From Streptomyces sp. SCUT-3 (GTDB lineage: Bacteria; Actinomycetota; Actinomycetes; Streptomycetales; Streptomycetaceae), in assembly GCF_014083985.1 (NCBI RefSeq), contig NZ_CP046907.1:4564501-4628500 (forward strand): a stretch of DNA of 64,000 nucleotides. Reading direction: 5' to 3'. Below the pieces are notes generated by a model. That model saw only the letters and a list, made by a program, of their open reading frames with translations, had not been told where the DNA came from and ran no database searches. The first letter of the stretch is position 1. Each line of letters begins with the position of its first letter. Position numbers and translations under genes: made by a program. Positions 51,738 through 60,973 of this stretch are shown here, one piece after another.

Positions 51738-51881
51738 GCGCACCCTCCCTGCCGCCCGTGCACTCTCCCGCACCCGCCGCGTCCGGGCAAAGCACCGCCG
51801 CCCCCCGCGACCCGGGTCGCGAGGGGCGGCGGCGGGAGGGCCGCCCGGCCGGGAAGGCTGCCCGGCAGGGCGGGTTCCGCG

Positions 51882-53093
51882 TCAGGCCCGACCGGTCCTC
51901 GCGGGGGCGACGGTGCCGGCGACCTCGCCGAAGCCGATGCGCACCCCGTCCGCGCCCGGCGCGCCGGCCCGGATCACCACGGTGTCGCCGTCCTCCAGGA
52001 AGGAGCGGGTGCTGCCGTCGGCCAGCTTCACCGGCTCCTTGCCGCCCCAGGACAGCTCGAGGAACGAGCCGCGCTGCCCGGGCTCGGGGCCGGAGACGGT
52101 GCCCGAGGCGTACAGGTCGCCGGTGCGCAGGTGCGCGCCGTTGACCGTCATGTGCGCCAGCTGCTGCGCCGCCGTCCAGTACATCTGCCCGAAGGGCGGC
52201 CGGGAGACCACCTCGCCGTTGAGCTCCACCTCCAGCTGCAGGTCCAGCCCCCACGGCTCGTCCTCGCGCAGGTAGGGCAGCGGCTGCGGGTCCGGGGCGG
52301 GCGGGGCGGTGCGCGCGTGCTCCAGCGCGTCCAGCGGCACCACCCAGGGGGAGACGGAGGTGGCGAAGGACTTGCCGAGGAACGGGCCCAGCGGCACGTA
52401 CTCCCAGGCCTGGACGTCGCGGGCGGACCAGTCGTTGACCAGGACCGCGCCGAAGACGTGCTCGGCGAAGTCCGACACCGGCACCGGGGTGCCCGGCTCC
52501 GAGGGGACGCCGACGACGAAGCCGACCTCCGCCTCGATGTCCAGCCGCGCCGACGGGCCGAAGACCGGGGCGGGCGCGTCCGGGGCCTTGCGCTGCCCGC
52601 ACGGGCGCACCACCGGCGTGCCGGAGACCACGACGGTCCCGGCCCGGCCGTGGTAGCCGATCGGCAGGTGCTTCCAGTTGGGGGTCAGCGGGTCCTGCCC
52701 GGGGCGGAAGATGCGGCCCACGTTGGAGGCGTGGTGCTCCGAGGCGTAGAAGTCGACGTAGTCGGCGACCTCGAACGGCAGGTGCAGCCGCACCCGGTCG
52801 CGCAGGATCAGGTGCGGCTCCACCGCGGAGCGGTGGGCCTCGTCGGTGAGGAGCCGGACCAGCGTCTCGCGCACCTCCCGCCAGGCGGTCCGCCCGCGGG
52901 CCATGAACGGGTTGAGGGTGCGGGCGGCGAGGTCGGAGGCGTACGGCAGCCCGACGCGGGAGACGTCGAGGACGAAGTCGCCGATCGCCACGCCGACCCG
53001 GGGCTCCTGCCCGGGCAGGGAGAACACCCCGTAGGGCAGGTTCTGGACGGGGAAGTCGGAGTCTGCGGGTACGGGAACCCACGAGCGGGTCAT
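51882..53093 (-). CDS. fahA: Fumarylacetoacetase FahA
   Basis: 403 residues. It hydrolyses fumarylacetoacetate to fumarate and acetoacetate, the last step of tyrosine catabolism. Motifs: YVDFYASEHHASNVGRIFR (catalytic His), LDIEAEVGFVVG with metal-binding Glu, VLVNDWSARDVQAWEYVPLG (metal Asp), and LASGTVSGPEPGQRGSFLE-like text (YASGTVSGPEPGQRGSFLEL). Full length. The ATG overlaps the stop of the preceding unknown gene (ATGA), so it is coupled. Confidence 0.95.
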   Translation of the reverse strand: MTRSWVPVPADSDFPVQNLPYGVFSLPGQEPRVGVAIGDFVLDVSRVGLPYASDLAARTLNPFMARGRTAWREVRETLVRLLTDEAHRSAVEPHLILRDRVRLHLPFEVADYVDFYASEHHASNVGRIFRPGQDPLTPNWKHLPIGYHGRAGTVVVSGTPVVRPCGQRKAPDAPAPVFGPSARLDIEAEVGFVVGVPSEPGTPVPVSDFAEHVFGAVLVNDWSARDVQAWEYVPLGPFLGKSFATSVSPWVVPLDALEHARTAPPAPDPQPLPYLREDEPWGLDLQLEVELNGEVVSRPPFGQMYWTAAQQLAHMTVNGAHLRTGDLYASGTVSGPEPGQRGSFLELSWGGKEPVKLADGSTRSFLEDGDTVVIRAGAPGADGVRIGFGEVAGTVAPARTGRA

Positions 53094-54097
53094 GCGTCGT
53101 TCTCCTTGCGGGCCGGGGGTTCGGTCACGGGCTCCGCCGTGCCGCCGGCCGGGTCGTCGTCGGTCAGGCCCAGGGCCCGGAGGTCTTCCAGCGGCTCGGC
53201 GGTGCTGCACGAGCCGTAGGCGGTGAACAGGGTGCGGGCGGTGCGGGCGAGGGCGTCCGGGACCGCGCGGGCCTCGGCGGCCAGCGCCGCGGTGTCGCCG
53301 GACTCCAGCACGGCCACCACGTCGGCGGCGCTGCCGCCGTCCACCGCGCGGCACACCGCGAGCAGCAGGTTGAGGAACCCGTGGTGGGTGAAGCCGGTCC
53401 GCCCGTCGCGGTACCGCACCGCACGGTGCAGTCCCGCGGTGGCCTTGAAGGGCAGCCGCAGCCCGGCGCAGGCGTGCACGAAGGCGCCCAGCGACCCGGT
53501 GGACGGGAACAGCTCGGGCCGCACCCCGCCGCAGCGCACCTTCGCGCCGAGCCCGGCGGCGGCCAGTTCGGGCAGCACCTCGCGCCACGGCCCGGTGAGC
53601 GGCACCTCCACGTGGCACGGCAGGTCCCGCCGCGCCCCCGGCTCCAGCACGTCGAGGGCGGCGCGGGCCCGCCGCGCCGCGTCCGCGGGGTCCGCGGCCT
53701 GCGGCAGCGGGCCCTCCGCGGCGACGAGCCGCAGCCCGGCCCCGGCGCCGTCCAGGTTTTTCAGCGCCGCCCGTGCGGCGTCCGGCTCCAGGGGCGTGAT
53801 CAGCCCCAGGAGGACGGGCTCCCGTCCGTCCGGCGCGCTGCCCGGTGAGCCGTCCGGTGGGCCGTCCGGCGAACCGGCCCGTTCGCCGGAGAGGGCCTCG
53901 GACAGCTCGGGGAGACGGCCGGCCGGGCACAGGAACCGGTGGGTGAGCACCGGGTGCGCGGCGGCGGAGTCCGCACGGTGGCGGGCCAGCGCCGCGGCCA
54001 TGGGCAGCTCCTCCGGGGGGAAGATCCCGGCGTCGTCGACCAGGCGGGCCAGCAGGGCGGCCGGGGGACGCGGGCCCGCCGCGGGGGCGGCCGTCAC
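53090..54097 (-). CDS. Unknown protein inside the homogentisate operon
   Basis: 335 residues, coupled on both sides: its GTG at 54095-54097 overlaps the hmgA stop, and its own stop overlaps the fahA ATG. Alternating strands and helices without membrane segments (LARLVDDAGIFPPEELPM, VLTHRFLCPAGRLPELSEAL, LGAKVRCGGVRPELFPS, GLRLPFKATAGLHRAVRY, FTHHGFLNLLLAVCRAVDGG) suggest a barrel-like fold. KATAGLHRAV with the His pairs resembles a phosphate or metal site, but I cannot name the family. By position it should act on maleylacetoacetate, an isomerisation step for which no gene is seen. Confidence 0.75.
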   Translation of the reverse strand: MTAAPAAGPRPPAALLARLVDDAGIFPPEELPMAAALARHRADSAAAHPVLTHRFLCPAGRLPELSEALSGERAGSPDGPPDGSPGSAPDGREPVLLGLITPLEPDAARAALKNLDGAGAGLRLVAAEGPLPQAADPADAARRARAALDVLEPGARRDLPCHVEVPLTGPWREVLPELAAAGLGAKVRCGGVRPELFPSTGSLGAFVHACAGLRLPFKATAGLHRAVRYRDGRTGFTHHGFLNLLLAVCRAVDGGSAADVVAVLESGDTAALAAEARAVPDALARTARTLFTAYGSCSTAEPLEDLRALGLTDDDPAGGTAEPVTEPPARKENDA

Positions 54098-55305
54098 GAC
54101 CGCCCCTCCGGGCCGCGTCCGCTCCACGTCCAGGGGTAGGCGGGGTCCTCGCAGGCCCGGCCGCCCTCGCCGAGCTCCAGGGGGCGGAAGGTGTCGACCA
54201 TGACGGCCAGCTCGTCGAAGAACTCCACCCCGATGCTGCGCTCGTAGGCGCCGGGCTGGGGGCCGTGCGGGTGGCCGCCGGGGTGCAGGGAGACCGAGCC
54301 CTGGCCGATCCCCGAGCCCTTGCGGGCCTCGTAGTCCCCGCCGCAGTAGAACATCACCTCGTCGCTGTCGACGTTGGAGTGGTAGTAGGGGACCGGGATC
54401 GACAGCGGGTGGTAGTCCACCTTGCGCGGCACGAAGTTGCAGACCACGAAGTTGTGGCCCTCGAAGACCTGGTGCACGGGCGGCGGCTGGTGGACGCGGC
54501 CGGTGACCGGCTCGAAGTCGCGGACGTTGAAGGCGTAGGGGTACAGGCAGCCGTCCCAGCCGACCACGTCGAACGGGTGGGTCGGGCAGACCAGGACGGT
54601 GCCGGCGATGCCGTGGGCGCCGGGCCCGCGGTGCTTGACGTACACCTCGACGTCCTCGCCCTCGGCCAGCAGCGGCCCCTGGGGCCCGCGCAGGTCCCGC
54701 TCGCAGTACGGGGCGTGCTCCAGCAGCTGGCCGAACCGGGACAGGTAGCGCTTCGGCGGGGCGATGTGGCTGTTGGCCTCGATCGCGTAGAGCCGCAGCG
54801 GGTCCTCGCCGAGCGGCACCCAGCGGTGGGTGGTGGCCCGCGGCACGACCACGTAGTCGCCCTCGCCGGCCTCCAGGGTGCCGAACACCGTCTCCACCAG
54901 GCCGCTGCCGCTCTCGACGTACACGCACTCGTCGCCCAGCCCGTTGCGGTACAGCGGCGAGACGGCCCCGACGACGGCGTAGGAGATGCGCACGTCGTCG
55001 TTGGCCAGCACCAGCCGCCGCCCGGTCACCGCGTCCAGCCCCCTCCAGCCGTCGGCGGGGAAGAGCCCGTGCAGGCGCAGGTGGCGCGGCTTGAGGGGGT
55101 GGTTGGGGACGGTGGACAGGTCCGGCAGTTCCCAGGGGCGGCTGTCGACGATCGCCGAGGGGATCTCCCGGTGGTACAGCAGCGAGGAGTCGGAGGAGAA
55201 CCCCTCCTCCCCGATCAGCTCCTCGTAGTACAGGCCGCCGTCCGGACGGCGGTGCTGGGTGTGCCGCTTCGGGGGCACGTCCCCGATGCTGCGGTAGAAG
55301 GCCAT
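54094..55305 (-). CDS. hmgA: Homogentisate 1,2-dioxygenase HmgA
   Basis: 403 residues. A cupin-fold Fe(II) enzyme that opens homogentisate to maleylacetoacetate. Motifs: RRPDGGLYYEELIGEEGF, RATTHRWVPL, CPTHPFDVVGWDGCLYPYAF, FNVRDFEPVTGRVHQPPPVH, and the iron-binding PPVHQVFEGHNFVVCNFVPR and DEVMFYCGGDYEAR, ending HPGGHPHGPQPGAYE. The ATG is at 55303-55305. First gene of the operon, with a near-palindrome 80 bases upstream. Confidence 0.95.
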   Translation of the reverse strand: MAFYRSIGDVPPKRHTQHRRPDGGLYYEELIGEEGFSSDSSLLYHREIPSAIVDSRPWELPDLSTVPNHPLKPRHLRLHGLFPADGWRGLDAVTGRRLVLANDDVRISYAVVGAVSPLYRNGLGDECVYVESGSGLVETVFGTLEAGEGDYVVVPRATTHRWVPLGEDPLRLYAIEANSHIAPPKRYLSRFGQLLEHAPYCERDLRGPQGPLLAEGEDVEVYVKHRGPGAHGIAGTVLVCPTHPFDVVGWDGCLYPYAFNVRDFEPVTGRVHQPPPVHQVFEGHNFVVCNFVPRKVDYHPLSIPVPYYHSNVDSDEVMFYCGGDYEARKGSGIGQGSVSLHPGGHPHGPQPGAYERSIGVEFFDELAVMVDTFRPLELGEGGRACEDPAYPWTWSGRGPEGRS

Positions 55306-55384
55306 GGCGTTTCCTCGCGGTGCGCTTTCCCGGGCGTTCGGACGGGGCGGAGGGACCGCCGCGGGGTGCACCCCGCCTCCTCCG

Positions 55385-55401
55385 TGTTCGGATATCGGAC
55401 A
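55385..55401. promoter_or_regulatory. Candidate operator upstream of hmgA
   Basis: TGTTCGGATATCGGACA is a near-perfect palindrome (one extra G and one mismatch) 80 bases upstream of the hmgA start. An IclR or TetR-type regulator of tyrosine catabolism would fit, but no regulator gene is present beside it. Confidence 0.45.
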
Positions 55402-55528
55402 CTTGGATCCGTTATCGGGCAACACCTTCGGACCTGCGGTCCGTGACTGTCAATACCCGCTCCGGCCCGCCCGCCGAACGGGGTGCCGCCGGCCGGGCGC
55501 ACCGCAGGACCGGCCGGGCACGCGGAAC

Positions 55529-55570
55529 GGCCGCGGGCCGGCACCCGTGGAGGGGTGCCGGCCCGCGGCC
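55529..55570. terminator. Perfect 18-bp terminator hairpin after glnA
   Basis: Arms 55529-55546 and 55553-55570 are exact complements (GGCCGCGGGCCGGCACCC) around the loop GTGGAG, 34 bases past the glnA stop. No U-tract. Confidence 0.9.
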
Positions 55571-55603
55571 GTGTCCTGTGCGCGGTCTCCCGCGCGGCCC
55601 GGA

Positions 55604-57013
55604 TCAGAGGTCGAAGTACATCTCGAACTCGTGCGGGTGCGGGCGCAGCTGGATCGGGGCGATCTCGTTGGTCCGCTTGTAGTCGATCCAGGTCTCGATC
55701 AGGTCGGAGGTGAAGACGCCGCCGGCCTGCAGGTACTCGTTGTCCTCCTCGAGGGCCTCCAGGACCGCCGGCAGGGAGGTCGGGACCTGCGGGACGCTCG
55801 CGTGCTCCTCGGGAGCCAGCTCGTACAGGTCCTTGTCGATCGGCTCGGCCGGCTCGATCTTGTTCTTCACGCCGTCCAGGCCGGCCATCAGCAGCGCCGC
55901 GAAGGCCAGGTACGGGTTGCTGGACGGGTCCGGGGCGCGGAACTCGACGCGCTTGGCCTTCGGGTTCGAGCCGGTGATCGGGATGCGCATCGCGGCGGAG
56001 CGGTTGCGCTGCGAGTACACCAGGTTCACCGGCGCCTCGAAGCCCGGCACCAGGCGGTGGTAGGAGTTCACCGTCGGGTTGGTGAAGGCCAGCAGCGACG
56101 GGGCGTGCTTGAGGATGCCGCCGATGTAGTAGCGGGCGGTGTCCGACAGGCCGGCGTAGCCCTGCTCGTCGTAGAAGAGCGGGGAGCCGCCCTGCCACAG
56201 CGACTGGTGCACGTGCATGCCCGAGCCGTTGTCGCCGAAGATCGGCTTCGGCATGAAGGTCGCGGTCTTGCCGTTGCGCCAGGCGACGTTCTTGATGATG
56301 TACTTGAACAGCATCAGGTCGTCGGCGGCGGCGAGCAGCGTGTTGAACTTGTAGTTGATCTCGGCCTGGCCGGCGGTGCCGACCTCGTGGTGCTGGCGCT
56401 CGATCTGCAGGCCGGACTTCTCCAGCTCCAGCGACATCTCCGCGCGCAGGTCGGCGAAGTGGTCGACGGGCGCGGTCGGGAAGTAGCCGCCCTTGTAACG
56501 GACCTTGTAACCGCGGTTGTTCTCCACCGCACCGGTGTTCCAGGCGCCGGCCTCGGAGTCGATGTGGTAGAAGGACTGGTTCGCGCTGGTCTCGAAACGC
56601 ACGCTGTCGAACACGTAGAACTCGGCCTCGGGGCCGAAGTACGCGGTGTCGGCGATTCCGCTGGAGGTCAGGTACGCCTCCGCCTTCTTCGCAACGTTCC
56701 GCGGGTCGCGGCTGTACTGCTCGCCGGTGATCGGGTCGTGGATGAAGAAGTTGATGTTGAGCGTCTTGTCCCGGCGGAACGGGTCCACGCGGGCGGTCGA
56801 CAGGTCCGGCAGCAGCGCCATGTCGGACTCGTGGATCGCCTGGAAGCCGCGGATCGAGGACCCGTCGAAGGCCTGCATCTCGGACGGGTCGAACGTCGCG
56901 GCCGGGATCGTGAAGTGCTGCATCACACCGGGCAGGTCGCAGAACCGGACGTCCACGAACTTGACGTCCTGGTCCGAGATGAACTTCTTCACCTCGTCGG
57001 CGTTTTGGAACAT
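55604..57013 (-). CDS. glnA: Glutamine synthetase, type I beta, GlnA
   Basis: 469 residues, the main dodecameric ammonia-assimilating glutamine synthetase. Motifs: [39 protein letters not shown] (metal Glu), [55 protein letters not shown], and [18 protein letters not shown]. The adenylylation Tyr lies in [11 protein letters not shown] near residue 397, so it is a substrate of GlnE (encoded 32 kb away in this window). The start is ATG at 57011-57013 with AGGAGG six bases upstream; an in-frame extension upstream is non-coding. A four-box GlnR operator lies 100-136 bases upstream of the start. Confidence 0.97.
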   Translation of the reverse strand: MFQNADEVKKFISDQDVKFVDVRFCDLPGVMQHFTIPAATFDPSEMQAFDGSSIRGFQAIHESDMALLPDLSTARVDPFRRDKTLNINFFIHDPITGEQYSRDPRNVAKKAEAYLTSSGIADTAYFGPEAEFYVFDSVRFETSANQSFYHIDSEAGAWNTGAVENNRGYKVRYKGGYFPTAPVDHFADLRAEMSLELEKSGLQIERQHHEVGTAGQAEINYKFNTLLAAADDLMLFKYIIKNVAWRNGKTATFMPKPIFGDNGSGMHVHQSLWQGGSPLFYDEQGYAGLSDTARYYIGGILKHAPSLLAFTNPTVNSYHRLVPGFEAPVNLVYSQRNRSAAMRIPITGSNPKAKRVEFRAPDPSSNPYLAFAALLMAGLDGVKNKIEPAEPIDKDLYELAPEEHASVPQVPTSLPAVLEALEEDNEYLQAGGVFTSDLIETWIDYKRTNEIAPIQLRPHPHEFEMYFDL

Positions 57014-57111
57014 CCAAATCCTCCTAGGCCCGGCCCGTGCGGCACGGAAATTGCTTTGCGGTGCGCCCGGGTGCGGGTGCGCAACGTCGTGGTCGACCAT
57101 AAGGACCCGGG

Positions 57112-57149
57112 ATTTCCCGGGCGTGACCCGTTTGTTTCGCAGGCGTTAA
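57112..57149 (-). promoter_or_regulatory. Four-box GlnR operator of glnA
   Basis: On the glnA strand the sequence reads TTAAC-n6-GAAAC-n6-GTCAC-n6-GAAAT, every spacer exactly six bases, matching the GlnR consensus gTnAc-n6-GaAAc repeated twice. The boxes lie at 57145-57149, 57134-57138, 57123-57127 and 57112-57116 (plus-strand coordinates), upstream of glnA. GlnR activates glnA when nitrogen is scarce. Confidence 0.92.
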
Positions 57150-57282
57150 CCGCCCCGGTGGCGTGTTCCTGCCCGCCACGGTACTCGCGGCGGGAGCCGG
57201 ACGCCGTCCGGAGGAACCGCCGGGGGAACCCCCGGAGGACGGGCCCGCGGCCTCCGCGGAGGGCCGCGCTACCGTTGGGGAC

Positions 57283-57753
57283 GTGGACAACAGGGACGTT
57301 CTCGGATCGTGGATCTCGGGCCCGCGGGCCGCCGCCGAGGAGATGGGCGCGGACTTCGGCTACCGGGGCGAGAGGCTCGGACTGCCTCAGGAGGGGCCGG
57401 GGTCGATCGCCTCCATGGGCCGGCGCCTGGCGGCGCTGTTCATCGACTGGACGCTGTGCGTGGTGATCGCCTACGGGCTCCTGGCGGGCGGCGACGCCCA
57501 GCGGGCGAACCCCTGGACCACCGTGGTCTTCCTGGTCATGAGCGTGGCGCTGGTGGGCACCGTGGGCACCACCCCGGGCAAGCGCCTGCTGGGCCTGCGG
57601 GTGATCGGCGAGGACGGCCGGCGGCTCGGCTTCGGCCGGGTCCTGCTGCGGACCGTGCTGCTGCTCCTGGTGATCCCCGCGGTGGTGTGGGACCGGGACG
57701 GCCGCGGACTCCACGACAAGGCCGCGCGGGCCGTCCAGGTGCGCACTTCCTGA
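57283..57753 (+). CDS. RDD-family membrane protein
   Basis: 156 residues. The N-terminal motif MDNRDVLGSWISGPRAAAEE and GYRGERLGLPQEGPGSIASM match the Streptomyces protein next to glnA (SCO2197 type). RDD helices: GRRLAALFIDWTLCVVIAYG with Arg-Asp, TTVVFLVMSVALVGTVGTTP and VLLRTVLLLLVIPAVVW. GKRLLGLRVIGEDGRRLGFG lies between helices. The GTG at 57283 is used; upstream text is not conserved. Unknown role, possibly transport or stress; consistently adjacent to glnA. Divergent from glnA, so the GlnR boxes sit between the two genes. Confidence 0.85.
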   Translation: MDNRDVLGSWISGPRAAAEEMGADFGYRGERLGLPQEGPGSIASMGRRLAALFIDWTLCVVIAYGLLAGGDAQRANPWTTVVFLVMSVALVGTVGTTPGKRLLGLRVIGEDGRRLGFGRVLLRTVLLLLVIPAVVWDRDGRGLHDKAARAVQVRTS

Positions 57754-57791
57754 ACCACGCCGGGCCCCGCCGGCGAAAGGCCGGCGAAAAG

Positions 57792-57827
57792 GAGCGGCGG
57801 CCCCGGGAAGTACCGGGACCGCCGCTC
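57792..57827. terminator. Bidirectional terminator between RDD and DUF4191 genes
   Basis: Fifteen-base stem GAGCGGCGGcCCCGG with its complement around the loop GAAGTA, one mismatched position. Convergent genes end on each side, so it probably stops both. Confidence 0.85.
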
Positions 57828-57889
57828 TCGGCGTCTGCTGTCGTGTGCGCTCCGCTGCTGCCCGTTGTATGCGATCCGGGTCCGGGCCG

Positions 57890-58576
57890 TCAGCGCATCT
57901 TCCCGCGCGGCATGCGCAGGTTCTTGGGCATCGGGCCCTTCGGGATCGGCATGTTGCTCATCAGGTCGCCCAGGGCGCGCAGCCGGTCGTTGACCGTCGT
58001 CACCTGGGAGCCGGGGAGCACCCGCGGCATCTTCATCAGGGTGGTCTGCAGCTTCTTCAGCGGCACCTGGCCCTCGCCGTTGCCCACGACCAGGTCGGTG
58101 ACGGGCACGTCGGAGACGATCCTCGCCATCCGCTTCTTCTCCGCGGCCAGCAGGGCGCGCACCCGGTTGGGGTTGCCCTCGCCGACCAGCACGATGCCGG
58201 GGCGGCCCACCGCGCGGTGCACCACGTCCTGGTTGCGGTTGGCGGCCACGGCCGGGGTGACCGTCCAGCCGCGCCGCATGTTCTGCATGACGGCGGCCGC
58301 GGCACCGGGCTGGCCCTCCATCTGCCCGAAGGCCGCCTTCTCCGCGCGCCGCCCGAAGACGACCGCCATGGCCAGGACGGCGAGCAGGAAGCCCAGGATC
58401 CCGGCGTAGACGGGGTGATCGATGATGAAGCCGACGGCGAGGGCGACACCGAAGGTGACGACTCCCACGGCCGCGACAATGAGCCCGACCTTGCGGTCGA
58501 CCCGCTTCGTCATCTGGTAAGCCAGGCGGATCTGCTTCAGCCGCCCGGGGTTCTCGGATTCTTCCTGCCTCGCCAT
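57890..58576 (-). CDS. DUF4191 membrane protein
   Basis: 228 residues. A charged start (MARQEESENPGRLKQIRLAY) precedes two adjacent transmembrane helices (LIVAAVGVVTFGVALAVGFI and AGILGFLLAVLAMAVVFGRR). The cytoplasmic C-terminal domain includes AAAVMQNMRRGWTVTPAVAA, VVHRAVGRPGIVLVGEGNPN and VGNGEGQVPLKKLQTTLMKM. It is the conserved Streptomyces neighbour of glnA and lipA (SCO2196 type). Function unknown. Confidence 0.88.
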   Translation of the reverse strand: MARQEESENPGRLKQIRLAYQMTKRVDRKVGLIVAAVGVVTFGVALAVGFIIDHPVYAGILGFLLAVLAMAVVFGRRAEKAAFGQMEGQPGAAAAVMQNMRRGWTVTPAVAANRNQDVVHRAVGRPGIVLVGEGNPNRVRALLAAEKKRMARIVSDVPVTDLVVGNGEGQVPLKKLQTTLMKMPRVLPGSQVTTVNDRLRALGDLMSNMPIPKGPMPKNLRMPRGKMR

Positions 58577-58669
58577 GCGGCCCAGGATACGTGGCGGGAG
58601 GCGGCCGGGAGCAAGCGCCCCGGGCCGCCCCCGGCGGTGCCGCGGCGGTTCGGGAAGGGGGTGCGGGGG

Positions 58670-58909
58670 TCAGCCCGCCCAGGGGCCGGAGCCGCGGGAG
58701 CCGGCCAGCGACTCCAGCACGCTCTGCGCCTCGTGGCGGTCCCTGGCCCGGCGGCGGTCCTCGCAGACCGCCGCCCAGGCGTTGCGGCGGGCGGTCTGCT
58801 GCCCGCCGCGCATGAGGAAGGACTCGACGGCGCGCAGTGCGCCGGCGACGTACACGGTGGTACCCGGAGTGCCCTGGCGGTTCTGCTCCCGTACGGCATC
58901 GGGCAGCAT
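58670..58909 (-). CDS. Small conserved protein downstream of lipA (SCO2195 type)
   Basis: 79 residues from ATG at 58907-58909, with AAGGAGG six bases upstream, an excellent site that decides the start over a longer frame. Text: MLPDAVREQNRQGTPGTTVY, VAGALRAVESFLMRGGQQTA, then a basic helical middle and SRGSGPWAG. A short soluble helix-rich protein of unknown function in the lipB-lipA-DUF4191 neighbourhood. Confidence 0.78.
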   Translation of the reverse strand: MLPDAVREQNRQGTPGTTVYVAGALRAVESFLMRGGQQTARRNAWAAVCEDRRRARDRHEAQSVLESLAGSRGSGPWAG

Positions 58910-59165
58910 CGGCGTCCTCCTTCGGAGGGGTGCGGAGAGGAAGGGAAGGCGGCGGCGCGACCCCGAGGGGCCGGAGGCCGCGTGTCCCAGGATCACCACA
59001 CAGTGTTACCGCGCGGTGACGGTCCGGTCAAACGTGCGCGAAAGGAACACCTCTCCTTTCACCCCCGACCGGTGGAAAGGCTGCTCCCTCCGGGCGGGAA
59101 CGCCCCGCCACGCGCAGGGGCCCGCACGCCCTCCCCGGGCGTGCGGGCCCCTGTACGGGCGACCC
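58910..59165. other. Intergenic stretch downstream of lipA
   Basis: 256 bases. It holds the lipA terminator hairpin (59115-59153) and, to the left, promoter-like text for the small gene (ACCACACAGTGTTACCGCGCGGTGACGG). No other ORF is supported. Confidence 0.5.
59115..59153. terminator. Perfect 17-bp terminator hairpin after lipA
   Basis: CAGGGGCCCGCACGCCC and its exact complement around the loop TCCCC, 12 bases past the lipA stop. Confidence 0.9.
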
Positions 59166-60119
59166 TCAGACGGTCTCCGGCGCGGCGAGCGCCTCGCCGC
59201 GCCTCTCGACGGCCTGCTGGTACAGGCGGCCGGCGCGGTAGGAGGAGCGGACCAGCGGACCGGACATCACGCCGGCGTAGCCGATCTCCTCGGCCTCCTC
59301 CTTCATCTCCACGAACTCGTGCGGCTTGACCCACCGCTCCACCGGGTGGTGCCGGGGGGTCGGCCGCAGGTACTGGGTGATGGTGATGAGCTCGCAGCCC
59401 GCGTCGTACAGGTCCTGCAGCGCCCGGCTGACCTCCTCGCGGGTCTCGCCCATGCCCAGGATCAGGTTGGACTTGGTGACCAGCCCGGCCTCGCGGGCGC
59501 GGGTGATCACCTCCAGCGAGCGCTCGTAGCGGAACCCGGGACGGATCCGCTTGAAGATCCGCGGCACGGTCTCCACGTTGTGCGCCAGCACCTCCGGGCG
59601 CGAGGAGAACACCTCGGCCAGCTGCTCGGGCACCGCGTTGAAGTCGGGGATGAGCAGCTCGACGCCCGTGCCCGGGTTCAGCGCGTGGATCTGGCGGACC
59701 GTCTCCGCGTACAGCCAGGCGCCGCCGTCCTCGAGGTCGTCGCGGGCGACGCCGGTGATCGTGGCGTAGCGCAGCTCCATCGCCTGGACGGACTCCGCCA
59801 CGCGGCGCGGCTCGTCGAGGTCGAGCGCCTGCGGCTTGCCGGTGTCGATCTGGCAGAAGTCGCAGCGCCGGGTGCACTGGTCACCGCCGATGAGGAACGT
59901 CGCCTCGCGGTCCTCCCAGCACTCGTAGATGTTGGGACAGCCGGCCTCCTGGCAGACGGTGTGCAGGCCCTCGCGCTTCACCAGGCCCTGCAGTTCGGTG
60001 TACTCGGGGCCCATTTTCGCCCGGGTCTTGATCCACTCGGGCTTGCGCTCGATGGGGGTCTGGCTGTTCCGGACCTCCAGGCGCAGCATCTTGCGACCGT
60101 CGGGTGCGACAGCGGACAC
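59166..60119 (-). CDS. lipA: Lipoyl synthase LipA
   Basis: 317 residues, radical-SAM enzyme that inserts two sulfurs into octanoylated lipoyl domains. Auxiliary cluster Cys: [16 protein letters not shown]. Radical-SAM CX3CX2[18 protein letters not shown]. Then [19 protein letters not shown], and the C-terminal Ser ligand in [11 protein letters not shown]. The start is GTG at 60117-60119 ([16 protein letters not shown]). Upstream lipB is 63 bases away on the same strand, so the pair is an operon that makes lipoate de novo. Confidence 0.97.
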   Translation of the reverse strand: MSAVAPDGRKMLRLEVRNSQTPIERKPEWIKTRAKMGPEYTELQGLVKREGLHTVCQEAGCPNIYECWEDREATFLIGGDQCTRRCDFCQIDTGKPQALDLDEPRRVAESVQAMELRYATITGVARDDLEDGGAWLYAETVRQIHALNPGTGVELLIPDFNAVPEQLAEVFSSRPEVLAHNVETVPRIFKRIRPGFRYERSLEVITRAREAGLVTKSNLILGMGETREEVSRALQDLYDAGCELITITQYLRPTPRHHPVERWVKPHEFVEMKEEAEEIGYAGVMSGPLVRSSYRAGRLYQQAVERRGEALAAPETV

Positions 60120-60181
60120 GTCCGGCTCCCTACGACTTCGATTCTTCGGTGCACCCAAGGGTACGCCCGTACTTTGCGAGC

Positions 60182-60973
60182 TCAGACGGCGCGGGGCAGC
60201 GGCTCTGCGGAGGTGAGGACGTCCCGCAGGTGCTTCTCGACCACCGGCAGCACCTCGGCGACGGTGACCCGCCGGCCCAGCTCGTCGGAGAGCGAGGCCA
60301 CCCCGGCGTCGCGGATGCCGCAGGGCACGATCCGGTCGAACCAGGTGTTGTCCGGGTCGCAGTTGAGCGAGAAGCCGTGCATGGTGACGCCCTTGGCGAC
60401 CCGGATGCCGATGGCGGCCAGCTTGCGGTCCTCGCCGCGCTGCCCGGCGTTGGACGGCGCGTACTCCGGCCCGCTCAGCCGCAGGTCGAACTCCTCGTCC
60501 TGCCGCGGGTCCGACCCCGCGTCGAAGTGCAGCTCCAGGCCGCCCGGAGCGGGCCGCCGCTCCACCGGGTCGCCCAGCACCCACACCCCGCTGCGGCCCT
60601 CGATCCTGGTGGTGGCCAGGCCGAACTCGGCGCAGGTGCGGATCAGCGCCTCCTCCAGGCGGCGCACGTGGGCGATCACGTCCACCGGGCGGGGCAGCTT
60701 CAGGATCGGGTAGCCCACCAGCTGGCCGGGGCCGTGCCAGGTGATCTTCCCGCCGCGGTCGACGTCCACCACCGGGGTGCCGTCGAGCGGCCGCTCGCTC
60801 TCCTCGGTCCGCCGGCCCGCCGTGTACACCGGGGGGTGCTCCAGCATCAGGCATGTGTCGGGGATCTCGTCGGCGAAGCGGGCGGCGTGCACCCGCCGCT
60901 GCTCCTGCCACGCCTCCTGGTACTCCACGGCCTCCGGGCCGAAGCCCAGATGGACGAAGCGCAGCTCACTCAC
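60182..60973 (-). CDS. lipB: Octanoyl-[ACP]:protein N-octanoyltransferase LipB
   Basis: 263 residues. It moves octanoate from ACP to lipoyl domains, supplying LipA. Motifs: [53 protein letters not shown], and the catalytic Lys/Cys region [19 protein letters not shown] then [14 protein letters not shown]. The start is GTG at 60971-60973 ([20 protein letters not shown]). An in-frame extension upstream is non-coding. Confidence 0.96.
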   Translation of the reverse strand: MSELRFVHLGFGPEAVEYQEAWQEQRRVHAARFADEIPDTCLMLEHPPVYTAGRRTEESERPLDGTPVVDVDRGGKITWHGPGQLVGYPILKLPRPVDVIAHVRRLEEALIRTCAEFGLATTRIEGRSGVWVLGDPVERRPAPGGLELHFDAGSDPRQDEEFDLRLSGPEYAPSNAGQRGEDRKLAAIGIRVAKGVTMHGFSLNCDPDNTWFDRIVPCGIRDAGVASLSDELGRRVTVAEVLPVVEKHLRDVLTSAEPLPRAV

